In this document: piece by piece, positions 8,578 through 16,128 of the stretch
Position numbering within the stretch: position 1 is the stretch's first letter
Layout of the letters: each line of letters opens with the position of its first letter
Source of the DNA: Glycomyces sp. YM15
Lineage (GTDB): Bacteria; Actinomycetota; Actinomycetes; Mycobacteriales; Micromonosporaceae
Direction: 5' to 3'
NCBI RefSeq assembly: GCF_016918015.1
Contig: NZ_JAERMK010000007.1
Span: forward strand, 85,839 to 149,838
Length of the DNA stretch: 64,000 nt
Notes under the pieces: generated by a model
What the model saw: the letters and a program-made list of their open reading frames with translations, nothing else
What the model was told of the DNA's origin: nothing
The model's database searches: none
Made by a program: the position numbers and the translations under genes

Positions 8578-8866
8578 GAAGACCACGCCGCGGCTACAGT
8601 CCACGAGTGACCATGCCGAACCCTGGAACGATGTGATGGTGTGGGACCGAACCGCTTCCGCCGCGGGCGATCCGCTGCCGGACCGAGTCGTCGCGCCCTC
8701 GCCGCGCGGACGGTCCTCGGAGCGTACGACGACATGATCCGTGAAGTCGCCCCCTTCACTGCGACGGCTACCTCAGCGGCGTCGAACTGGACCACGTCTC
8801 CGGCGAGGCGTACGCCGCCCCAGTCGAGAGGGCGAGGAGTCCAGTGGACGCCGACTCAGGCGGCGC
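8570..8866 (+). other. possible decayed small gene
   Basis: An ATG at 8570 overlaps the nrtR-like stop and opens a 55-codon frame ending at 8737. After that point two other frames read protein-like in turn (AYDDMIREVAPF, then CDGYLSGVELDHVSGEAY) and stop at 8866. The pattern suggests a short gene broken by one or more single-base shifts around the C-run near 8750. No family was recognised, and it may be chance. Confidence 0.2.
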
Positions 8867-10069
8867 TTAGTCGAGGCGGAGCTTTTCGATCATTCTCGTG
8901 TAGTCGCCGAAGGCCTCTTCGACCTGTTGGGGGTCGAGGCCGTAGCGGGTGAGTTCGTATTCGTGCTGGCGGCCGATGCCGGGGCGGGCGAGGACGGAGT
9001 CGAGGGTGCGGGCGTCCGCTTCGGTCCACTCGGCGCCCAGGCGTTCGTACAGCAGCGGCACCTTGTCGTGCGGTTCGGCGGCCAGCCACGGATACGGGAC
9101 GTCGATGAACGAGGCCCGCGGCCAGTCGACCCGCGCCTTCCGGGCGCGTTCGATCGCGGTCGACTGGAGCCGGAGCCAGGTCTCGCCGATGGCGTGCAGG
9201 TCCGGGTTGCGCTCGTGCATGACCTGCGAGGACTCCACCAGCGAGCACAGGGACCCCAGCACCGTGATCGGATCCCGATGCGTCCACACGATGGTCGCGT
9301 CCGGGAAGACCTTCTGGATCTCCGACAAGTGGTCGAGGTGCATGGGGGACTTGAGGATCCACCGCTTGCGCTCCCGCCCGTACTGCAGCACCTGCAGCGC
9401 GAGCTTCAAATACTCGTAGTCGGGCAGCACGTCGTGCTGCTCGATCCACTTGTAGTACTTCGGCATGTGCACCCGAGCGAGGTGCTGGTGGCCGTGCGGC
9501 AGCAGGTAGTTGCACTCGTCGGGCTTCTGGGCGTTCAGCGGGTGGATGACCTTGAACGCCGGGGCGAGGCGCATGAAGGTGCCGACCAGGCGCTCGGTCT
9601 GCCGGATGCGGCGGCGCCGCGCCTCCTCGCCGCGGTCGATGTCGGTGAACATCCACTCCCACAGCGCCGGGCCGCGGTGGTCGGCGGACTTGGCGATGAT
9701 GTTGTGGGCCAAGGTGGTCGCGGTACGGGGGAGCCCGACGATGAAGACCGGCCTCTCGATCGGCTCGGCGGCGATCTCGGGATGCTCGGTGACCAGACGC
9801 TGCACGCGCAGGCGGTTCTCGATCCGCAGACGCAGGTCGCCCTGCACGCTCTGCCAGCCCATCGGGCTCAACTTCGGGCTCTCGGCGAAGCAGCGCGTCA
9901 GGTACCGCATCCCCTCCAGGAACTCGCCGATCGCGGCACGGTCGCCCTTCGTGGACCGCTCGCCCTTCGCGACGATCCCGTCGAATATCCTGTCGGGATC
10001 GCGCCGGGTCGACATCGTCGGCTGCAGCAGCACGTTGAGCACGCTTGTGGTCATGGACTTGCGGCGCAT
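8867..10069 (-). CDS. sulfotransferase family protein
   Basis: A 400-residue cytoplasmic protein of the bacterial Sulfotransfer_3 type. The 5'-phosphosulfate loop is VFIVGLPRTATTL (residues 108-120), and the 3'-phosphate loop is IVWTHRDPITVLGSL in the second half. It should transfer sulfate from PAPS to an alcohol or amine acceptor. The ATG giving MRRKSMTT was chosen because GGGAAG precedes it, while the next Met lacks a ribosome site. It is monocistronic between a Nudix regulator and a sirtuin, so the substrate cannot be inferred. Confidence 0.85.
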   Translation of the reverse strand: MRRKSMTTSVLNVLLQPTMSTRRDPDRIFDGIVAKGERSTKGDRAAIGEFLEGMRYLTRCFAESPKLSPMGWQSVQGDLRLRIENRLRVQRLVTEHPEIAAEPIERPVFIVGLPRTATTLAHNIIAKSADHRGPALWEWMFTDIDRGEEARRRRIRQTERLVGTFMRLAPAFKVIHPLNAQKPDECNYLLPHGHQHLARVHMPKYYKWIEQHDVLPDYEYLKLALQVLQYGRERKRWILKSPMHLDHLSEIQKVFPDATIVWTHRDPITVLGSLCSLVESSQVMHERNPDLHAIGETWLRLQSTAIERARKARVDWPRASFIDVPYPWLAAEPHDKVPLLYERLGAEWTEADARTLDSVLARPGIGRQHEYELTRYGLDPQQVEEAFGDYTRMIEKLRLD

Positions 10070-10315
10070 AGGGGTTGCTTCCCATCCGTGAGGGTGTGAA
10101 TGCGCGCCATTCTCGCAGGGTCGGGAGTGCCCTGTCCAGTGTCGAATCGTGTCGTTCAGTCCGCTTCCCGCATCGGCTTGCGCCCGGTCTCGGAGGATCG
10201 CGCTCTTCCCCGACACCAAGCGCAAAGCGCTCATGGAACGGCGCTCGTGCGCATTCGCCCCCGAGACCATGCCCGCGGGCGCCCGCGCCGCCCGGTCTGC
10301 GGTACGTTCCGTGAG

Positions 10316-11068
10316 ATGAGCACGACTCCCACCGCCGAGGTGGCCCGCCGAATCCGCGAGGCCTCCTCGATCACGGTCCTCACCGGCGCCGGCGTCTCCA
10401 CCGACTCCGGCATCCCCGACTTCCGCGGCCCCCAAGGGGTCTGGACCAAGAACCCCGCCGCCGAGAAGCTCTTCACGATCGACGCCTACCTCGCCGACCC
10501 CGACGTGCGCCGCCAGGCCTGGGCCGCCCGGCGCCGAAGCCCCCTGTGGACCGCGACGCCGAACGCCGCCCACCGGGCCCTCGCCGAGTTCGAACGCACC
10601 GGACGGCTGCGCGCCGTCATCACCCAGAACACCGACGGCCTCCACCAGGCCGCGGGCTCCGACCGCGTCATCGAGATCCACGGCACCGCCCGCGACGCCG
10701 CCTGCCTCGACTGCGGCGCAAGGATGCCCATGACCGAGGTCCTGCCCCGGCTCGAAGCGGGCGAGACCGATCCGCCCTGCCTCGTCTGCGGCGGCATCCT
10801 CAAGTCCGCGACCATCTCATTCGGCCAGCAGCTCGACGGCGACGTCCTCGACGCCGCCGTGGAGGCAACGCGCCAGGCCGACCTCTTCATCGCGATCGGC
10901 ACCTCACTCGGCGTCTACCCCGCCGCCGGGCTCTGCGACTACGCGCTGGCCCACGGCGCCCGCCTCGTGATCCTCAACGGCGAACCGACCCCCTACGACG
11001 AGGTCGCCGACGCGGTACTCCGCGAACCGATCGGCGGAGTGCTGCCCGGTCTCCTCAGCGGAGTCTGA
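10316..11068 (+). CDS. Sir2-family NAD-dependent protein deacylase (sirtuin)
   Basis: A 250-residue sirtuin with all core motifs. These are TGAGVSTDSGIPDFRG (residues 23-38) for NAD binding, QNTDGLH (104-110), catalytic His about 122 in EIHGT, and two CxxC zinc pairs (about 130/133 and 155/158). GTS and NGE motifs for the adenosine end complete the set. It removes acetyl or acyl groups from lysines using NAD. The ATG lies in a GTGAG context. It converges with the DinB gene with only 3 bp between stops. Confidence 0.93.
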   Translation: MSTTPTAEVARRIREASSITVLTGAGVSTDSGIPDFRGPQGVWTKNPAAEKLFTIDAYLADPDVRRQAWAARRRSPLWTATPNAAHRALAEFERTGRLRAVITQNTDGLHQAAGSDRVIEIHGTARDAACLDCGARMPMTEVLPRLEAGETDPPCLVCGGILKSATISFGQQLDGDVLDAAVEATRQADLFIAIGTSLGVYPAAGLCDYALAHGARLVILNGEPTPYDEVADAVLREPIGGVLPGLLSGV

Positions 11069-11071
11069 CGC

Positions 11072-11581
11072 TCAACGCGATTCGAGCAGGCCGCGCACGT
11101 ACGCCGCCTGTCCCGCGTGCTGCTGGTTGTCGTTGACCACGCTCACCAGCCGGACGCCGAGGGTCACCGCCGGGTCCCACCGCGTGTCCACGATCCGGTC
11201 GAGATCGGCGGCCGTGAGGGTGTGGACGTACTCGAGCGTCGACGCGTGCACCGCGTCGTAATACGCCTGGAGCTCAGCCGCCTTGACGCCGCTGACCTGC
11301 TCCACCTGCTCGCTGGTGTGCCCGTATCCGATGTCGCGGGGTTCGAGCCGCAGCGCGAACCGATCGTGCCAGCCGTCCGCGGTCCAGGTCTGCTCCCGCC
11401 CGGCCGCTTCCGAGACGTGGTCGTCCTGAACCCGCGCGATATGCCACACCAGCCACCCGATCGAATTCGCCTCCGGCCCCGGCCGAGTGTCCAGATTCTC
11501 CTGGGAGAGCCCGTCCAGCACCGCGTGCACGTCTTCCCGTACTCGCGAGAACGCGTCCGCGAAGACGCCGCTGACCTCCAT
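11072..11581 (-). CDS. DinB-family (DUF664-like) four-helix protein
   Basis: A 169-residue protein with the DinB four-helix pattern. It has a metal-binding His in the second helix (WLVWHIARVQDDH, about residues 40-52) and a second His in the last helix (NDNQQHAGQAAYVRG). Proteins of this fold include mycothiol- and bacillithiol-dependent transferases and maleylpyruvate isomerase-like enzymes. A thiol-transferase role is possible but not shown. ATG follows AGGAG by 7 bp. Confidence 0.78.
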   Translation of the reverse strand: MEVSGVFADAFSRVREDVHAVLDGLSQENLDTRPGPEANSIGWLVWHIARVQDDHVSEAAGREQTWTADGWHDRFALRLEPRDIGYGHTSEQVEQVSGVKAAELQAYYDAVHASTLEYVHTLTAADLDRIVDTRWDPAVTLGVRLVSVVNDNQQHAGQAAYVRGLLESR

Positions 11582-11653
11582 GTCCGCTCCTGACTTCCAT
11601 AGCCGCCGTTGGTCTCCGGTCCATCCTCGCACCGGCCCGCCGCCGCGGTGGGC

Positions 11654-12199
11654 TCAGCCGCGCTTGACGACCGCCGCGCCGGTGGCCCAGAGCGCTGCGG
11701 CCGAACCGAAACCGGCCACCGCGCCCGCGAGTCCGACCCCGCCGGTGCCCGCCGCGATGCCCGCGATCCCGGCGACGATCATCGCGTACCCGGTCCAGCG
11801 GTACTTCGGCTCGTCGAACGCGCGGGCGAGCGGAATGAAGTGCGCGCCCACGATGGCCGCGATCGTGCCCGGCAGGAACCCGATGAAGTCGAGGCCGCGG
11901 AGGACGAGGATCGCGGCCACGATGAGGACGACCTCGAAGAGGATCCAGAAGAGGTAGCTCCGCTGCCAGTTCACCGGCAGCTCGCGCGGCCGCTCGCGGG
12001 TCGAGGCGACGCGGGGGACCGCGAAGACGAGGCCGATGCTGAGGGCCGCGGCCAGCGCGAGCCCGATCCAGTAGGCGGCGCCGTCGCCGAGTACTCCTGC
12101 GCCGCCGACGAACCAGCCGAATCCGAAGAACGCGCAGATGGTGACCCCGTTGCGGCGCATGTCGCGGCTCATCTTCGCTGGGGCGGTCAAGGTTTCCAT
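11654..12199 (-). CDS. hypothetical integral membrane protein
   Basis: A 181-residue protein with about five to six hydrophobic helices (near 18-40, 45-62, 83-105, 112-130, 137-155 and 157-177) and no catalytic motif I can name. Charged residues cluster at loop edges (RVASTRERPREL). It lies 4 bp from the stop of the alpha/beta hydrolase upstream on the same strand, which makes co-transcription with the TetR-hydrolase unit likely. Function unknown. Confidence 0.65.
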   Translation of the reverse strand: METLTAPAKMSRDMRRNGVTICAFFGFGWFVGGAGVLGDGAAYWIGLALAAALSIGLVFAVPRVASTRERPRELPVNWQRSYLFWILFEVVLIVAAILVLRGLDFIGFLPGTIAAIVGAHFIPLARAFDEPKYRWTGYAMIVAGIAGIAAGTGGVGLAGAVAGFGSAAALWATGAAVVKRG

Positions 12200-12203
12200 C
12201 AGC

Positions 12204-13097
12204 CTATTGTGGCGGAACGAGACCGATGCTCTCGTTAAGGAGGGAGCCGAGTGCGCTACCGAACTGCGTCGGGCGATCGACCGAACCGAGGTGCCCGCCG
12301 GGCAGTTCGGTGAGCGGCAGGCCGAGCCGGGACGCCAGGGCCGCCGTCGTCTGGAACGGCAGATCCTTGCGGGAATCGACGCCTACGGCCGGTATCAACC
12401 GGTCGGCCTGCGCTTCGAGCGCGGCCAGATCCGGTTCGCAGCCGGTGAACTGGACCAGCATGTGCTCCAGGAACAGCGGCTGCAGTTCGCTCAGGCGGCC
12501 CATGAGCTCGAGCAGCTCCGGGGTCGGCGCTTCGGGCGCGGTGCCCGCGTAGTCGTCGGCCCAAGTGCCGAAGCGGCGCACCGCCGGGGCCTCGAACCTG
12601 ATGTTGGTGTCGATCATCAAGGCGGCCAGGGCCGCCCCTGCCCCGGCGAAGTCCTCGGCGCGCGCCCGGTCGCGCACGGATCCCAGCTCGGCCCGCAGTC
12701 GCGCGGCTTCGGGCAGCAGGTGCACGAGCGGCGGTTCGTGGACCACCGCGAAGCGCGCGTGTTCGGGATGGCGGGCGAGCAGTTCGAGTGTCGTGACCGC
12801 CCCGGAGCTGAAGCCGACCACGATCGGCGCCTCGTCGAACAGCGACTCGATCAGGCCGGCGGCGTCCTCGGCGTGGACCTTCGGGTGCTGGTCGCCGAGC
12901 ACGGTGCCGGGCTGCTGCGGCGAGGCGACGCGACTGCTCATGGTGACGACGTCGTAGGCGTCCGCGAGCTGGGCGGCGAGTCGTTCGAGGACGCCGCCGT
13001 GGCCTGAGCCGCCGGGGATGAACAGCAGCGGCGGTCCTCCGCCGCGTCGCATATAGTCCACAGTGGCGTCTTCGCGGGTGATGGTGCCTTGCCGCAT
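12204..13097 (-). CDS. alpha/beta-fold hydrolase
   Basis: A 297-residue hydrolase. It has an oxyanion HG-like loop (PPLLFIPGGSGHGG near 20-33), nucleophile elbow GFSSG (Ser near residue 95) and C-terminal His in ELPGGHLGS. It probably cleaves an ester, lactone or similar bond. ATG at 13097 has AGGAG about 8 bp upstream, so longer in-frame starts were rejected. The upstream TetR gene ends only 20 bp before it, which suggests TetR controls it. Substrate unknown. Confidence 0.85.
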   Translation of the reverse strand: MRQGTITREDATVDYMRRGGGPPLLFIPGGSGHGGVLERLAAQLADAYDVVTMSSRVASPQQPGTVLGDQHPKVHAEDAAGLIESLFDEAPIVVGFSSGAVTTLELLARHPEHARFAVVHEPPLVHLLPEAARLRAELGSVRDRARAEDFAGAGAALAALMIDTNIRFEAPAVRRFGTWADDYAGTAPEAPTPELLELMGRLSELQPLFLEHMLVQFTGCEPDLAALEAQADRLIPAVGVDSRKDLPFQTTAALASRLGLPLTELPGGHLGSVDRPTQFGSALGSLLNESIGLVPPQ

Positions 13098-13117
13098 GGG
13101 GTTGCTCCTGTCCGGGT

Positions 13118-13687
13118 TCATATCCGTGACCATTCGGTCAGGGTGTGGTGGAGCGCGTCGACCGCGCGCCGCCACGAGGCGTCCAGGGAGCGGTCGGCGG
13201 TGAAGCCGCCCGTTGCCTCCAGGTCGCTGAAACCGTGGAAGGTGCTGCGCAGCAACCGAACCGCGTCGGTGGCGTCCGGTTCGGGCAGGTCGTAGCCGCG
13301 CAGCAGCGCGTAGCAGGCCTCGATGATGCGGGCGACGCCCTGGGAGGCCGCGAGCCGCTCCGGCGCGATCGGGTGCCGGGTGGCGGCGTACCGGCCCGGA
13401 TGACCGGTCGCGAACGTCCGGTACGCGTCGGCGAAGGCGGTCAGGGCCTCGTGGCCGGAGCGCCCGGCCACGGCCTGCCCCAGGACCTCCGCCCATTCGT
13501 CGTGGGCGAGCAGCGCCACGCCCTCCATGAGGTCGGCGAGACCGCGCACATGCGTGTAGAGGCTCGCGTCCCGCACGCCGAACCGCTTGGCCAGCACCGC
13601 GAGTGTCAGATGTTCGAATCCGATCTCGTCGGCGACGTCCGCTGCGGCGCCGATCAATGCGTCCCGGGTGAGCCCGACTCGCGGCAT
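13118..13687 (-). CDS. TetR-family regulator
   Basis: A 189-residue repressor. The N-terminal HTH is TLAVLAKRFGVRDASLYTHV (about residues 27-46), followed by an all-helical ligand domain resembling the TetR_C_33/WHG type (HGFSDLEATGGF). It heads a tight unit with the alpha/beta hydrolase. The sequence just upstream contains a nested inverted repeat that is a strong candidate for its own operator. Confidence 0.9.
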   Translation of the reverse strand: MPRVGLTRDALIGAAADVADEIGFEHLTLAVLAKRFGVRDASLYTHVRGLADLMEGVALLAHDEWAEVLGQAVAGRSGHEALTAFADAYRTFATGHPGRYAATRHPIAPERLAASQGVARIIEACYALLRGYDLPEPDATDAVRLLRSTFHGFSDLEATGGFTADRSLDASWRRAVDALHHTLTEWSRI

Positions 13688-13699
13688 GATTCCTAACCT

Positions 13700-13728
13700 T
13701 CCTAGGTTTTAACCTAAGATACCTAGGA
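13700..13728. promoter_or_regulatory. candidate TetR operator
   Basis: TCCTAGGT (13700-13707) and its exact complement ACCTAGGA (13721-13728) enclose 13 bp. A second inverted repeat, TAGGTT-TT-AACCTA (13703-13716), is nested in the left half. The site is 12-40 bp upstream of the tetR start, the usual place for TetR autoregulation. Confidence 0.65.
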
Positions 13729-13751
13729 TTCGGAACGATGCCAAGCCGACA

Positions 13752-15161
13752 TCAGGCCTGCTCCTCAAGAGCGGTCTGCAGGATCCGCGCCGCCTCGGGG
13801 AACCGGTCGGGGGCCGGGCCCGCGAAGTTGACCCTGACGTAAGGCCCGGCGGCCTCGGCCGGGAACCATTCCGTGCCGGGCGCGATGAGGAGCCCGCGGG
13901 ACTCGCACTCCCGCACCAGCCGTTCCACATCGGTGCCCTCGGGCATGCGCAGCCACAGGTTGAGACCACCGGCCGGGACGCGCTCGAGCGTCGCTCCCGG
14001 GGCGTGCTCCCGGAGCGCGTCGACGAGAAGGTCCCGGCGCAGCCGCACCTGATTCCTGAAGCCGCGCAGATGGTTCCGCCAACCCGGCTGCGTGACCGCG
14101 TCGAGCGCGGCCGCCTGCAGGACGCCGCTGACGTACATCGCCTCGGACCCCTGGTCGGCCACGATCCGGTCGCGCACCGGCCCGCGCGCGACCACGGCCG
14201 CCACCCGCAGCGCGGGGGACACGCTCTTCGTCAGCGACCGCACATAGATCACGTGCCCGCCGTCGTCAAGGGCCGCAAGCGGAGCCGGTTCCGCATCGAT
14301 CGCCAGGTCATGCGCCCAGTCGTCCTCGATGAGGAACGCCCCGTGCCCCCGCACGACCTCCAGCACCGCGCGCCCGCGCCGGGCCGACCACTGCACCCCG
14401 GTCGGATTCGCGAACGTCGGCTGCGCGTAGAACGCCCGCGCCCCCGTCTGCCGGAACGCCCGGTCCAATTCCTCCGGCTCCGGGCCCTCGGCGCCGCTGG
14501 GAACCGGCACGAGCGTCAACCCGGCCTGCTCGGCCCCGAGGATCGCGCCCCAGTACGTCGGCGACTCGATGAGCAGCGGACGGCCCGGCCCCACCACCGA
14601 GCGGAACACCGAACTGAGACCGCTCTGGCTGCCCGACACGATCATCACGTCACGGGCCGTCGGCGCGGCGACCCCGGCCGGGGCGGTAGCACCCAGCTCC
14701 GCCGCGAACCACGCCTGCAATTCCGGCAGCCCGCGCATCGGCGAGCGCGTCAGCGCCGCCTCCGATCGTGCCGCCCGAGCGAGCGCGGCCCGCACCATCC
14801 GCTCCGGCAGCAGCTCCCGATCCGGGTAGCCCGAATGCAGGCTGATCGCATCCGGCGCCGCCGAACGCTGCGTCGACGACACGACCGGCAACCGTGCATG
14901 CGGCGAGCCCAAAGCGGCGGTCTGCCAACCGAAGTCCGCCGCCCGCGGCGCGCGCACCGCCCGCACGAACGTGCCCACCCCGAGCCGGCTCTCCACCAGC
15001 CCGAGCGCATTGAGCGCGTGCATCGCCTTCTGCACGGTGACCGGCCCGGCGCCATACTCCCGCATGAGCTCCCGGTTCGTCGGGACCTTCGCGCCCGGCG
15101 GCGCGGTCGCGATCCACGCGCGCAGACCGTCCACGATCCGCTGAGTGCTACCATTCGACAT
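13752..15161 (-). CDS. MocR-type regulator (GntR HTH fused to class-I aminotransferase)
   Basis: A 469-residue fusion. The GntR winged helix (residues 1-70, VPTNRELMREYGAGPVTVQK) is followed by an aminotransferase-fold domain. That domain has NPTG (251-254), Asp about 280 (EDDWAHD) and the PLP lysine K312 in SLTKS. MocR proteins use PLP or an aldimine as effector and usually act as regulators rather than transaminases. ATG at 15161 overlaps by two bases the ATG of the divergent EamA exporter. Neither gene has a Shine-Dalgarno, so leaderless translation is likely. The exporter is its probable target. Confidence 0.9.
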   Translation of the reverse strand: MSNGSTQRIVDGLRAWIATAPPGAKVPTNRELMREYGAGPVTVQKAMHALNALGLVESRLGVGTFVRAVRAPRAADFGWQTAALGSPHARLPVVSSTQRSAAPDAISLHSGYPDRELLPERMVRAALARAARSEAALTRSPMRGLPELQAWFAAELGATAPAGVAAPTARDVMIVSGSQSGLSSVFRSVVGPGRPLLIESPTYWGAILGAEQAGLTLVPVPSGAEGPEPEELDRAFRQTGARAFYAQPTFANPTGVQWSARRGRAVLEVVRGHGAFLIEDDWAHDLAIDAEPAPLAALDDGGHVIYVRSLTKSVSPALRVAAVVARGPVRDRIVADQGSEAMYVSGVLQAAALDAVTQPGWRNHLRGFRNQVRLRRDLLVDALREHAPGATLERVPAGGLNLWLRMPEGTDVERLVRECESRGLLIAPGTEWFPAEAAGPYVRVNFAGPAPDRFPEAARILQTALEEQA

Positions 15162-15180
15162 GAATACAGAGAGTAGCACT
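15144..15180. promoter_or_regulatory. interlocked divergent promoters / MocR operator
   Basis: AGTGCTAC (15144-15151) and its complement GTAGCACT (15173-15180) flank the overlapping start codons. Read toward EamA, the left arm gives TGCTACCAT, an extended -10 (TGn-TAnnnT) ending 5 bp before the ATG. Read toward MocR, the right arm gives TGCTACTCT in the mirror position. Both mRNAs would therefore begin at or next to their ATG. The same arms may be the MocR binding site. Confidence 0.6.
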
Positions 15181-16128
15181 ATCGTCATCTCACGGCCCGC
15201 GCTATCGCAGCGCGCAGGACTGTGGTGGGGCTTCCTCGGGGTCCTGGCGTTCTCCTTCACCCTCCCGTTCACCCGCATCGCGGTCGAAGGCCTCTCGCCC
15301 CTGTTCATCGGCTCGGGGCGCGCCGTCATCGCCGCGGCGCTCGCGGCCGTCGCGCTGGCCGCGACGCGTCAGCGCCTTCCCTCTGCGGCCCAGTGGGGTC
15401 GGCTCACGATCGTCGCGGGCGGCGTCGTGATCGGCTTCCCGATGCTCACCTCGTACGCGCTCACCACCGCTTCTGCCGGGCACGGCGCGGTGGTGATCGC
15501 ACTGCTCCCGGCGGCGACGGCGATCACGGCGGTGCTGCGGGCGAGGGAGCGCCCGGCGGGATCGTTCTGGACGTTCGCCGGCCTCGGCGCCGCCGCCGCG
15601 GTGTGCTTCGCGGCGTTGCAGGGCGGCGGGTTCGGGTCGCTGGGCGACAGCGACCTGCTCCTGTTCGGGGCGGTGGCGGCCGCCGCGATCGGCTATGCCG
15701 AGGGCGGCCTGCTCGCTCGTGAACTCGGTTCCTGGCAGACGGTCTCGTGGGCGCTGATCCTGTCCGCGCCGGTCATGATCGCTCTGGGCGGCATCGCGAT
15801 CGCGCAGGAGCCGCCGTCGGCGACGCCGGTGCAGTGGCTCGCGTTCGCCTACCTTGCGGCCGTGAGCATGTACCTGGGCTTCTTCGCCTGGTACCGGGGT
15901 CTCGCGATCGGCCCGATGGCGCAGGTCAGCCAGGTGCAGCTCACGCAGCCGGTGATGACGATCGCCTGGGCCGCGCTGCTGCTCGGCGAGCCCCTGACCT
16001 GGACCACAGTGGCGGGTGGGCTCGCCGTGATCGCCTGCGCGGCCCTCGCCGTGCGCGCCCGCCTAGCGAAGGTCACGCCGAGGACGGCCGCCCGTACTCC
16101 TCGAGCAGCCGCAGCCAGATCTCACTGA
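15160..16128 (+). CDS. EamA/DMT-family transporter
   Basis: A 322-residue permease with ten predicted helices in two EamA repeats (about residues 20-150 and 165-300). The family glycine/proline pattern is visible (FSFTLPFTRIAVEGLSP, and LTQPVMTIAWAALLLGEPLTW in the second repeat). It likely exports an amino acid or other small metabolite. Its pairing with a MocR regulator resembles vitamin B6 or amino-acid-related exporters. It starts at an ATG interlocked with the mocR start. Its last 56 bp overlap the 3' end of the convergent flavoprotein gene. Confidence 0.88.
   Translation: MNTESSTIVISRPALSQRAGLWWGFLGVLAFSFTLPFTRIAVEGLSPLFIGSGRAVIAAALAAVALAATRQRLPSAAQWGRLTIVAGGVVIGFPMLTSYALTTASAGHGAVVIALLPAATAITAVLRARERPAGSFWTFAGLGAAAAVCFAALQGGGFGSLGDSDLLLFGAVAAAAIGYAEGGLLARELGSWQTVSWALILSAPVMIALGGIAIAQEPPSATPVQWLAFAYLAAVSMYLGFFAWYRGLAIGPMAQVSQVQLTQPVMTIAWAALLLGEPLTWTTVAGGLAVIACAALAVRARLAKVTPRTAARTPRAAAARSH

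Noticed and set aside
8741-10099. Long open frame antisense to the sulfotransferase
   Set aside because: Composition is Arg/Val/Leu/Gly-rich shadow coding, there is no domain and no ribosome site, and the minus-strand gene has clear motifs.
13752-15161. MocR gene as a biosynthetic aminotransferase
   Set aside because: The GntR DNA-binding domain and the divergent exporter make a regulator far more likely.
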